Shown here piece after piece: positions 42,738 through 49,268 of a stretch of DNA of 49,268 nt. Both the position numbers and the translations under genes were made by a program. The DNA comes from Acidovorax delafieldii (GTDB lineage Bacteria; Pseudomonadota; Gammaproteobacteria; Burkholderiales; Burkholderiaceae_C): contig DFQQ01000036.1 in NCBI GenBank assembly GCA_002377855.1, positions 1 to 49,268 of the forward strand, given 5' to 3'. The notes under the pieces were generated by a model that was not told the DNA's origin, searched no databases, and saw only the letters and a list, made by a program, of their open reading frames with translations. Positions within the stretch are counted from its first letter, which is position 1; every line of letters begins with the position of its first letter.

Positions 42738-44780
42738 TCAGGGCTTTTTGCACAGGGCTTCTCCCTGGCTCACCGCCCCTTCGCGCGCAAGCCACGCCGC
42801 TGCCTCCTTCGCCCCCAGGCAGTTGGCCCAGGCAAGCATGGAGATGGTTTTCTTATCCATGCGGTTCACATCCAGTTTCCTCTTCGCGTTCATCACCTCC
42901 AGCATCTCCACGTTGTTGGACACCAGGGCGCGAATGAACGCAGGCCTGCCGTCCTTGTTTGGATCGTTCGGGTCGGCGCCGAAATCCAGAAGCACTTTCA
43001 CTACCTCCACATGGCCCGCCTGGACGGCCATTTCCAGTGGGCTCAACAGATTGCAGCCTTCGCAAGCGGGGCGCACGTTGGCGTTGTTATGCTGGGTGAG
43101 CATGGCCTTCAGGGTGCTGGGCAGCGGCGGGTAGTCTTCCAGCAGCACGGTCACGTACATGAGCAGCGGCGTGTCTTGCCGTTTGCCCGCGTAGTCGGGG
43201 TAGGGGTAGTTGGCGTCCAGCGGTAAGCCCCGCTGCAGCAGCGCCTGAAAGCCGTCGGGGCAGCGCAGGGCATACACGGCGAGGTTGGTTTCAGAAAACC
43301 CCTGGTTGTCGAAAACGCCCCGCATCCTGGCGCCCTGCTCCACCAGCCGGTCTATCTCTTGCCAGTCCGCAGGGTCTGTAGGGCAGCGCTTCAACAGCTT
43401 GCCGAGCACCATGGTGATCTGATCGCTGAACTGGCGAGCCTGTTCGGGGCTGGACCGGGCATTCGCGGCTGCGGCGTTCAAGAGCAAGGGGTACACGGTG
43501 GACGCGGCAGCGGGATTCGCGCGGGCTCTCGCCAGCCAGCCGTGTTGGGCTGGCCGCGCGCCGGCGTTCAGCATCAACTGGATGTGTTTGGCGCTGGGGT
43601 TGTCGATCAGCGTGGTCATCACCCCCGAATGGTTGGCGGCCCCGGGCCCGCCCTCGGCCAGCAAGAACGCGAAGGTCTCTGGCGGAATGGTCGGGGTGCT
43701 GTGCTGGAGCAGCTGGATCGCAATGGTTTCGCCGGCGGCGCCTGCGGTGCGGCGCAGCAGGCCTTTCTGGCCCAGTGCTTTGAGCGTCGGGGTGCCGAGT
43801 TCCGCCGGCAGCAGGATCATTTCCTTGAGCAGGTAAACCAGCGGGTACAGGTTGACCGCGCTGTCCGCCACATCGCTGAGCCGCGGCGCGACGTCGCGGA
43901 TGAAGAGCGCGTAGTACTCGTTCTGGAACGGGATGGTCTCCTTGCCGGTGGCCCGGTTGTGGGCGAGCAGGCCCTGCGATGCGGTGATCCATGACGCTTC
44001 TCCGGCCGCGTTGCGGGGGATTTGTCCGGCGGCCAGCAAGGTAGAGATTCTGTAGAGCGTGTCGCCGCGCGATGCGCCCAGGGCGGGACTCAGGAACGTA
44101 GCTTGGCTCATCAAGTCGTGCAGGTGCTGCCCGCACACGAACCGCGTTTGCGCTGGGGCCTCCATCCGATGAAACCCGTTTTTCTCGGTGGAGGGCAGGG
44201 CGTCGAAGGCGGCTTGGCTCATGTCGGGCAGGCGTTGGCCTGCACACACGGGCAAAGCGGGCACCTCCATGCCGACAGTCGCTTTGGAAGGGATCGGCGG
44301 TGGCAAGGGCGATGCGCCATGGCGCACCACGGGGAACAGGTCGGTCGCCGACACCGCGAACCCGCTGGCCTGGTAGGCCAGGTAGCCACTGACGGCTTTC
44401 TGGGGCACGGTGGATTTTTCGGTCGCGCTGCTGACGGCGTATTCGTGCCCGACCGGGAGCTTGAGCAACACGCCGCCTTGCACTCCCAGCCCGCACACCG
44501 GCACCGAGCGGTCGATGGGGCCAATGAGCCTGCGCACTTCATGTGGCGGCACGACGGGGCTGTCGAACACCGCCGTGCCCCATTGGCCATTCGCGTCCTT
44601 CTGCCGTGCCTGCACACGGCCGTTGACGCGTTCGACACGAACGACTGCGGGGCCGTCGGCCGTGTCGGAGTAGTCGCCCAGCAGAACCTCGGGGCAGTCT
44701 GCGACGTTCGCCGCCGAGGTGAACAGCACGGCCAGCACGAATGCGGCGATGGGACGGATGTGGATCAAGGAACGGGTCAA
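42738..44780 (-). CDS. Exported ankyrin-repeat protein
   Basis: The likely start is the TTG at 44780 with AAGG eight bases upstream, giving a product of about 680 residues; ATG 44876 or GTG 44897 in frame would add 30-40 residues before the signal sequence. The N-terminus (TRSLIHIRPIAAFVLAVLFTSAANVADC) is a signal peptide, possibly with a lipobox-like Cys. The middle part (about 40-480) has no family I recognise, rich in short helices. Ankyrin repeats lie near the C-terminus: LLSPLEMAVQAGHVEVVKVLLDFGADPN, split by its two helices, then GRPAFIRALVSNNVEMLEVM. Such repeats bind proteins. It is probably periplasmic. It stands alone, divergent from a dehydrogenase gene. Function unknown. Confidence 0.75.
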   Translation of the reverse strand: MTRSLIHIRPIAAFVLAVLFTSAANVADCPEVLLGDYSDTADGPAVVRVERVNGRVQARQKDANGQWGTAVFDSPVVPPHEVRRLIGPIDRSVPVCGLGVQGGVLLKLPVGHEYAVSSATEKSTVPQKAVSGYLAYQASGFAVSATDLFPVVRHGASPLPPPIPSKATVGMEVPALPVCAGQRLPDMSQAAFDALPSTEKNGFHRMEAPAQTRFVCGQHLHDLMSQATFLSPALGASRGDTLYRISTLLAAGQIPRNAAGEASWITASQGLLAHNRATGKETIPFQNEYYALFIRDVAPRLSDVADSAVNLYPLVYLLKEMILLPAELGTPTLKALGQKGLLRRTAGAAGETIAIQLLQHSTPTIPPETFAFLLAEGGPGAANHSGVMTTLIDNPSAKHIQLMLNAGARPAQHGWLARARANPAAASTVYPLLLNAAAANARSSPEQARQFSDQITMVLGKLLKRCPTDPADWQEIDRLVEQGARMRGVFDNQGFSETNLAVYALRCPDGFQALLQRGLPLDANYPYPDYAGKRQDTPLLMYVTVLLEDYPPLPSTLKAMLTQHNNANVRPACEGCNLLSPLEMAVQAGHVEVVKVLLDFGADPNDPNKDGRPAFIRALVSNNVEMLEVMNAKRKLDVNRMDKKTISMLAWANCLGAKEAAAWLAREGAVSQGEALCKKP

Positions 44781-44951
44781 TGGAAGCCTTGGAAATCTTG
44801 GCAGCGGAAGGTATGACGATGCGCAGCGTTGGGGGCTGGCGGCACCGAAGGTAACAGGCTGCGGGTACGCCAGCATGGCTTTTGCTCCCCAATTCACGGC
44901 GTAGCATGGAGGGAGTACTACTTACGAAGGATGGCGACCCCGCATCTACTT

Positions 44952-45773
44952 ATGAACACGAGACTCACTTCCAAAGTTGCACTGATCACGGGCGCTGCAC
45001 AAGGAATCGGCGCGGCGATAGCTCGATTGTTTACCCAGGCTGGCTGCTGTGTATATGTCACCGACATCAACGATGAACTTGGCGCAAGCTTTGCGACCTC
45101 CCTCGGTAATGAGGCCCGCTACCTTTCTTTGGACGTACGAAAGGAAGACGAGTGGCATCGCGCCACCACGCAGATCCTGAAGGAGCGCGGCAGGCTTGAC
45201 GTCGTAGTGAATAACGCAGGCATTACCGGATTCGAGGCAGGTCCGGTGCGGCATGACCCTGAGCACGCCACACTGGCGGACTGGCAGGCAGTGCACAGCA
45301 CCAACCTCGACGGAGTTTTCCTTGGCTGCAAATACGCTATCCGGTCGATGCGGATCCATGGTGCTGGCTCCATCATCAACATCTCGTCGCGCTCCGGGTT
45401 GGTCGGAATTCCGGGGGCTGCAGCGTACGCATCATCAAAGGCTGCAGTGCGCAACCACTCAAAGACGGTGGCCCTTTATTGCGCCGAGCAAGGCCTTCAA
45501 ATTCGGTGTAACTCCATTCACCCGGCGGCGATCCTTACGCCTATCTGGGAACCGATGTTGGGCTCGGACGCGGACCGCGAAGAACGAATGGCCGCGTTGG
45601 TGCGTGATACCCCACTTCGTCGCTTCGGGATGCCGGAAGAGGTGGCTGCCGTGGCGCTACTGCTCGCCTCGGACGAAGCAACGTACATCACTGGCAGTGA
45701 GTTCAATATCGATGGAGGGCTCTTGGCGGGGTCCGCCGCAACGCCTGCTGTGGTGGAAAAAAGCAGCAGCTAG
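44952..45773 (+). CDS. Short-chain dehydrogenase/reductase
   Basis: From the ATG at 44952 the protein has 273 residues; an ATG at 44931 would add seven. It is a classical SDR: cofactor motif TGAAQGIGAAIARLF near residue 14, an Asp in VTDINDE that favours NAD(H), the VVNNAGITG motif, catalytic Ser in IINISSRSGL and the Tyr-Lys pair in AAYASSKAAVRNHSKTV. The C-terminal part has GSEFNIDGGLLAG. The substrate cannot be told. The gene is lower in GC than its neighbours and uses more A/T-ending codons, which hints at recent transfer. It is divergent from the ankyrin gene and followed by about 250 bp of non-coding sequence. Confidence 0.92.
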   Translation: MNTRLTSKVALITGAAQGIGAAIARLFTQAGCCVYVTDINDELGASFATSLGNEARYLSLDVRKEDEWHRATTQILKERGRLDVVVNNAGITGFEAGPVRHDPEHATLADWQAVHSTNLDGVFLGCKYAIRSMRIHGAGSIINISSRSGLVGIPGAAAYASSKAAVRNHSKTVALYCAEQGLQIRCNSIHPAAILTPIWEPMLGSDADREERMAALVRDTPLRRFGMPEEVAAVALLLASDEATYITGSEFNIDGGLLAGSAATPAVVEKSSS

Positions 45774-46023
45774 CGTAACCGGACAAGCGGCGTGGACGGT
45801 GGATGTGTGTCAATGGACGGCATCACCGATGAACGAACGCAGCGCTGTGCGGGGTACTTCGACGTCGGACTCTGTTCCATATTCCGTGCGGCCGGCTACG
45901 GGCCTGAAGCCGCCTTTGGTGCCGAGCGCCCGCCCATGGCCGAGAGGGGCCCTTCAGTGCATGGGCACTCATGGCCCCTGAACGTATCGACCAGCCTGCT
46001 GAGCCTGGGCCAGTTCCACAGCA

Positions 46024-46974
46024 TCAATCCCCACGCGGATCCGTCCCCAACAGCTTCTCCGTCAACGCCTTCAAATCCCGCTGCAACCGCGCCATGCCCT
46101 CGGGTTGCATGGCCAGCGTGCCTTCGTCCATGTAGAGCTTGCGGTTGATCTCGAGCTGGATGCTGTGGCGGTGCTGGGCGGGGTGGCTGTAGCGGCGCAC
46201 CAGTTCCACGCCTTTGTAGGGGTGGTTGTATTCCACGCTGTAACCACAGGCGCGCAGATGCTCGCACACCAGGGCCGACAGGGCGGGGCTGGCCGTGGTG
46301 CCGTCGCGGTCGCCCACCACAAAATCGGCGTGCACCAGGCCGGGGAAGTCAGTGGCGTGGCTGGCCGAGACGGCGGGCATGGAGTGGCAGTTGATGTGGA
46401 TGCTGTAGCCGTGGCGCGCATGCGCGGCGTCAATGGCCTGCGCCACGGCGGCGTGGTAGGGGCGCCAGCAGCGGTCGATGCGGGCGCGCACCTCGTCCAC
46501 GGTGAGCAGGCGGTTGTAGATGGCCTCGCCTTCGTCGGTGAACTTCCAGATCAGGCCCTTGCCCAGGCGCACCTTGCTGAGCACCTGAGGATCTGTCGCG
46601 ATGGGGTCGGGCCAGGGCGCGTCGAGCAGGGCAGTGTCCAGCTCCAGCGTGTCGCGGTTGGCGTCCAGGTAGATGCGGGGGAAGTGGGCTTCGATCCAGG
46701 CCACGCCCAGGGCCGGGGCGAAGGCGTAGATCTTTTCAACGTGCGTGTCTTCGGCGCGGCGCAGGGTGGGCAGGTCGCAGGCGGAGCGGAAGTCCGGCGG
46801 GTAGTGCGTGCCGCTGTGCGGGGAGTCAAACACCAGTGGGGTGGTGCCGGGCACGGTGCTGACCATGGCGGGAGTGGGTTCCGGGGCTGCCGCGGGCGTG
46901 CGGCCGGGCGAACCGGTCACTCCGGGTTGGGCTTGCTGGAATCGGTGGTGGATCAGTTTTAAGGCTGCATGCAT
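46024..46974 (-). CDS. N-formylglutamate amidohydrolase family protein
   Basis: The start at 46974 gives 316 residues; the open frame continues to 47025 without support. The family hydrolyses N-formylglutamate, as in histidine degradation (HutG). Characteristic parts are PLVFDSPHSGTHYPPDFRS with the metal-binding His, RAEDTHVEKIYAFAPALGVAW, YLDANRDTLELD, SIHINCHSMPAVSAS, VVGDRDGTTASPALSALV, YNHPYKGVELVRRYSHPAQ and SIQLEINRKLYMDE. All motifs of the FGase family are intact. No hut genes lie nearby, so another N-acyl substrate is possible. It is downstream of the Bug-type gene on the same strand with 121 bp between. Confidence 0.92.
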   Translation of the reverse strand: MHAALKLIHHRFQQAQPGVTGSPGRTPAAAPEPTPAMVSTVPGTTPLVFDSPHSGTHYPPDFRSACDLPTLRRAEDTHVEKIYAFAPALGVAWIEAHFPRIYLDANRDTLELDTALLDAPWPDPIATDPQVLSKVRLGKGLIWKFTDEGEAIYNRLLTVDEVRARIDRCWRPYHAAVAQAIDAAHARHGYSIHINCHSMPAVSASHATDFPGLVHADFVVGDRDGTTASPALSALVCEHLRACGYSVEYNHPYKGVELVRRYSHPAQHRHSIQLEINRKLYMDEGTLAMQPEGMARLQRDLKALTEKLLGTDPRGD

Positions 46975-47095
46975 AGGCAAGGCTCTGTGGGTGGGGGCGG
47001 CTGGCCTAGCCGCCCGGACCGGCATGGGGGCATGGAATGCGCCCCAGTATGCCGGTTTGTGGCCACGGGGGTGAAGGGGCTTTCGCGGGGGAGCG

Positions 47096-48061
47096 TCAGT
47101 CCAGCTTCACCTTGGCAAACTCTGCCACGCGTTTCATCTTCTCGATCTCGCGGGCGATCTGCGCCGTGAAGTCCTTGGCCGAGGTGCCTGAAGGGTACAG
47201 ACCCTGGCCTGCCAAGCGCTCGGCCACGGCCTGCTCCTTCAGGGCCTGGGCCACGGCTTGCTGGATGCGGTCTACGGTCGCAGCAGGTGTGCCTGCGGGC
47301 GCTACCAGGCCAAACCACGAGGGTTCGTTGGCCTGCTTGTAGCCCAGCTCGGCATAGGTGGGTACGTCGGGCAGCACATCAAGGCGCGCTGGCCACGACA
47401 CCGCCATGGCCTTGAGCTTGCCGGACTTGATGTGTGGCAGCGACGACGCGACTTGGTCAAAGTACACAGCCACCTGGCCCGCCAGCACGTCGTTGATGGC
47501 CGGGCCCGCACCGCGGTAGGGGATGTGCACCATCGAGGTGCCCGTGCTGCTCTTGAACAGCTCGCCCCACATGTGGCCGATGGTGCCGTTGCCGGGCGTG
47601 GCGTAAGACACCCTGCCAGGGTTGGCCTTGAGGTGTTTGACCAGCTCGGCAAAGTCCTTGACGGGCAGCACCGCAGGGTTGATGACGATGACGCCGGGGG
47701 CTTTGACGATCTCGGTGACGCCCACGAAGTCTTTGGTGGGGTGGTAGGGCAGCTTGCTGTACACGGCGGGGTTCACGCCGTGGGTGGACAGCGTGGCCAC
47801 GCCGATGGTGAGGCCATCGGCCGGGGCCCGGGCCACTTCGGCCATGCCGATTGAGCCACCCGCGCCGCCGCGGTTTTCCAAGACCACGGGTTGCTTGAGG
47901 ATGCGGGCCAGGGGCTCTTGCAGGCTGCGGGCGGTGATGTCGGTGGCGCCGCCGGGCGGGAAGGGGATGATGACGCGCAGAGGTTTGGATTCTTGGCCCC
48001 AGGATATTCCAGGAGCTACAGATGCTGCGGCCAGGGCTGAGAGCAGGTAACGACGTTGCAT
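47096..48061 (-). CDS. Bug/TctC-family tripartite tricarboxylate transporter substrate-binding protein
   Basis: The 321-residue protein begins MQRRYLLSALAAASVAPGISWGQ, a signal peptide of a Tat-like RR start. The mature part has the Bug fold: LRVIIPFPPGGATDITARSL, ENRGGAGGSIGMAEVARAPADG, HMWGELFKSSTGTSMVHIPY, RGAGPAINDVLAGQVAVYFD and LVAPAGTPAATVDRIQQAV. Such periplasmic proteins bind carboxylates and are very numerous in Comamonadaceae and Bordetella; many have no transporter genes nearby, as here. It is divergent from a LysR regulator with 108 bp between. The adjacent N-formylglutamate amidohydrolase-like gene could use the same kind of substrate, but this is only suggested by position. Confidence 0.95.
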   Translation of the reverse strand: MQRRYLLSALAAASVAPGISWGQESKPLRVIIPFPPGGATDITARSLQEPLARILKQPVVLENRGGAGGSIGMAEVARAPADGLTIGVATLSTHGVNPAVYSKLPYHPTKDFVGVTEIVKAPGVIVINPAVLPVKDFAELVKHLKANPGRVSYATPGNGTIGHMWGELFKSSTGTSMVHIPYRGAGPAINDVLAGQVAVYFDQVASSLPHIKSGKLKAMAVSWPARLDVLPDVPTYAELGYKQANEPSWFGLVAPAGTPAATVDRIQQAVAQALKEQAVAERLAGQGLYPSGTSAKDFTAQIAREIEKMKRVAEFAKVKLD

Positions 48062-48137
48062 GGCGTGACTTCCTTTGGTGCGGGTAGAAGATTAATGGAT
48101 TGGGTGCCAGCTACCAAGCAACGGATGTGCCTGATAA

Positions 48138-48154
48138 CATTCCAATATGGAATG
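48138..48154. promoter_or_regulatory. Probable LysR operator (perfect dyad)
   Basis: CATTCC, AATAT, GGAATG is a perfect inverted repeat in the 108-bp gap between the divergent Bug-type and LysR genes, 16 bp from the LysR start. Its place fits autoregulation and control of the Bug gene. Confidence 0.55.
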
Positions 48155-48169
48155 ATTTGAGAACCACCA

Positions 48170-49126
48170 ATGTCCTCTTTGCGCCGCCTCTCGCCCCCGC
48201 TGCACCTGCTGCGGGCGTTCTCTACGGTGACCCGCTTTGGCGGCGTGTCGCGCGCGGCCGAGGCGCTGCACCTGACGCAAAGTGCGGTCAGCAAGCAGAT
48301 CAAGGAACTGGAAGCCTGGGTGGATGTGCCGCTGTTTGAGCGCAGCCGCAAGCGCCTGGCGCTGACCCCCGCGGGCGAACGCTATGAGCAGGCGGTGCGG
48401 GGCGTGCTGGCGCAGCTGGAGGCCGCCACGCTGGAGCTGATCACCAGCGACGACGGCGGCGGGGCGCTGCACTTGTCCAGCCTGCCCACGTTTGCCGCCA
48501 AGTGGCTGATTCCGCGGCTGCCGCAGTTCCAGCAGTTGCACCCGCAGGTCACCCTGCATTTTGTGCCGTATGTCTACAGCTACGACTTTGCGCGGCCCGA
48601 ACTGGACTGCTCCATCCTGTTTGGCGACGGCCACTGGCCGGGAGCCCACGCCCATTACCTCACCGGCAAGGATGTGGCCTTGATTGCGCCGCGCGCCAAG
48701 GTGGCTGACTGGCCCATCCACACCCCGCGCGACGTGGCGCGCCACACCCTGCTGCGCCATGTGACGGTGCCCGAGGCCTGGCTGCGCTGGAGCCAGACCC
48801 ATGGGGTGGAAGGTGCCATTGACCCGCTGGCCGGGCCGCAGTTTGACCAGTTCCAGACCATGATCCGCGCGGTGATGGCGGGCATGGGGCTGGCGCTGGT
48901 GCCGCGCTGTCTGGTGCAGGACGAAATCACCTCGGGCCTGGTGCGCGAGCCACTGGCCCACCTGGCGCAGGCAGGCGGCTACCAGGGCGATGTGGGCTAC
49001 TGGTTTTGCTACCCCGAGGGCCGCACCCAACTGCACGCGTTGCAGTGCTTTCGCCAGTGGCTGCTGCGCTGCACAGAGCCCGGCGCCCCCGCACCGGCAC
49101 CGGCGGTGGGCAAGCCTGAGGGGTAG
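48170..49126 (+). CDS. LysR family regulator (GcvA-like)
   Basis: A 318-residue protein starts at the ATG at 48170. The winged helix shows PPLHLLRAFSTVTRFGGVSRAAEALHLTQSAVSKQIKELEAWV, split by its turn, as in the GcvA/AmpR branch. The effector domain has LHLSSLPTFAAKWLIPRLPQFQQ and GMGLALVPRCLVQDEI, and the C-terminus ends in a Pro/Ala tail. It is divergent from the Bug-type solute-binding gene and probably controls it through the palindrome at 48138-48154. Length and domains are normal. Confidence 0.93.
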   Translation: MSSLRRLSPPLHLLRAFSTVTRFGGVSRAAEALHLTQSAVSKQIKELEAWVDVPLFERSRKRLALTPAGERYEQAVRGVLAQLEAATLELITSDDGGGALHLSSLPTFAAKWLIPRLPQFQQLHPQVTLHFVPYVYSYDFARPELDCSILFGDGHWPGAHAHYLTGKDVALIAPRAKVADWPIHTPRDVARHTLLRHVTVPEAWLRWSQTHGVEGAIDPLAGPQFDQFQTMIRAVMAGMGLALVPRCLVQDEITSGLVREPLAHLAQAGGYQGDVGYWFCYPEGRTQLHALQCFRQWLLRCTEPGAPAPAPAVGKPEG

Positions 49127-49268
49127 CAGGTGCGTCATTCACTGCCGCGCCGGGTGCCTCTGCGGCGCGGGGCCTCGCGCACGTCCTCCAACACACATGC
49201 GGTTGCCTGGCTGCTGAAGAGGGTGATCAATTTTGACTGCAATTTTGCCTGATTAGCTACTTACCTCA
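49127..49268. other. Window end, non-coding
   Basis: The last 142 bases hold no supported feature. The final 50 bases are AT-richer (ATCAATTTTGACTGCAATTT) and may belong to the next intergenic region. Confidence 0.4.

Noticed and set aside
45792..46148. 118-codon plus-strand frame after the SDR gene
   Set aside because: It overlaps the 3' end of the amidohydrolase gene and has Pro/Ala/Ser-rich noise composition.

Overview
The window looks like a chromosomal segment from a high-GC betaproteobacterium of the Comamonadaceae, close to Acidovorax. The evidence is the replication-origin gene block (gyrB-dnaN-dnaA on one strand, rpmH-rnpA-yidD-yidC-mnmE on the other), the family resemblance of the proteins, and eight copies of a short interspersed palindromic repeat built around a core like AGCGCTTATTGGATAAGCGC. 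No rRNA, tRNA, CRISPR array, transposase or prophage gene was seen.

Region by region. 1-6.4 kb: the 5' end of a MocR/PdxR-type regulator, divergent from an OsmC-PaiB pair; a homoserine dehydrogenase gene preceded by what looks like a Thr/Ile attenuator; a DUF72 protein, a second OsmC, a small ferredoxin and a YkgJ-type Cys-cluster protein. 6.7-8.9 kb: a three-gene, ATGA-coupled operon (DUF3883-type nuclease, HIT protein, HNH endonuclease) directly downstream of gyrB. I read it as a candidate modification-dependent restriction or defence module whose domains resemble a split ScoMcrA. 9.1-19.2 kb: gyrB, dnaN, dnaA, the putative oriC, rpmH, rnpA, yidD, yidC and mnmE. 19.3-21.3 kb: a cyclic-nucleotide-binding protein without HTH, a Pro/Ala-rich protein and an orphan flagellar-rod-like protein.

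21.4-26.4 kb: a beta-alanine catabolic module, with a LysR regulator divergent from an omega-amino-acid:pyruvate aminotransferase, a DJ-1/PfpI protein and an MmsA-type semialdehyde dehydrogenase. 26.8-30.5 kb: malic enzyme fused to a phosphotransacetylase-like domain, then a secreted barnase-like RNase and its barstar-like inhibitor, the latter ending at a possible -1 frameshift site beside an 11-bp hairpin. 30.9-37.7 kb: the envelope block rsmA, surA, lptD, with a divergent AmgK-like sugar kinase and rsmE.

37.7-49.3 kb: a membrane diguanylate cyclase, a DUF6882-like protein with a Cys-rich N-terminus, a QseC/TctE-like two-component system, an exported ankyrin protein, a short-chain dehydrogenase, an N-formylglutamate amidohydrolase-like protein, and a Bug-type solute-binding protein divergent from its likely LysR regulator.

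The least expected content is the DUF3883-HIT-HNH operon, the hom attenuator leader, the barstar frameshift/hairpin arrangement, and the repeat family that marks many intergenic gaps.
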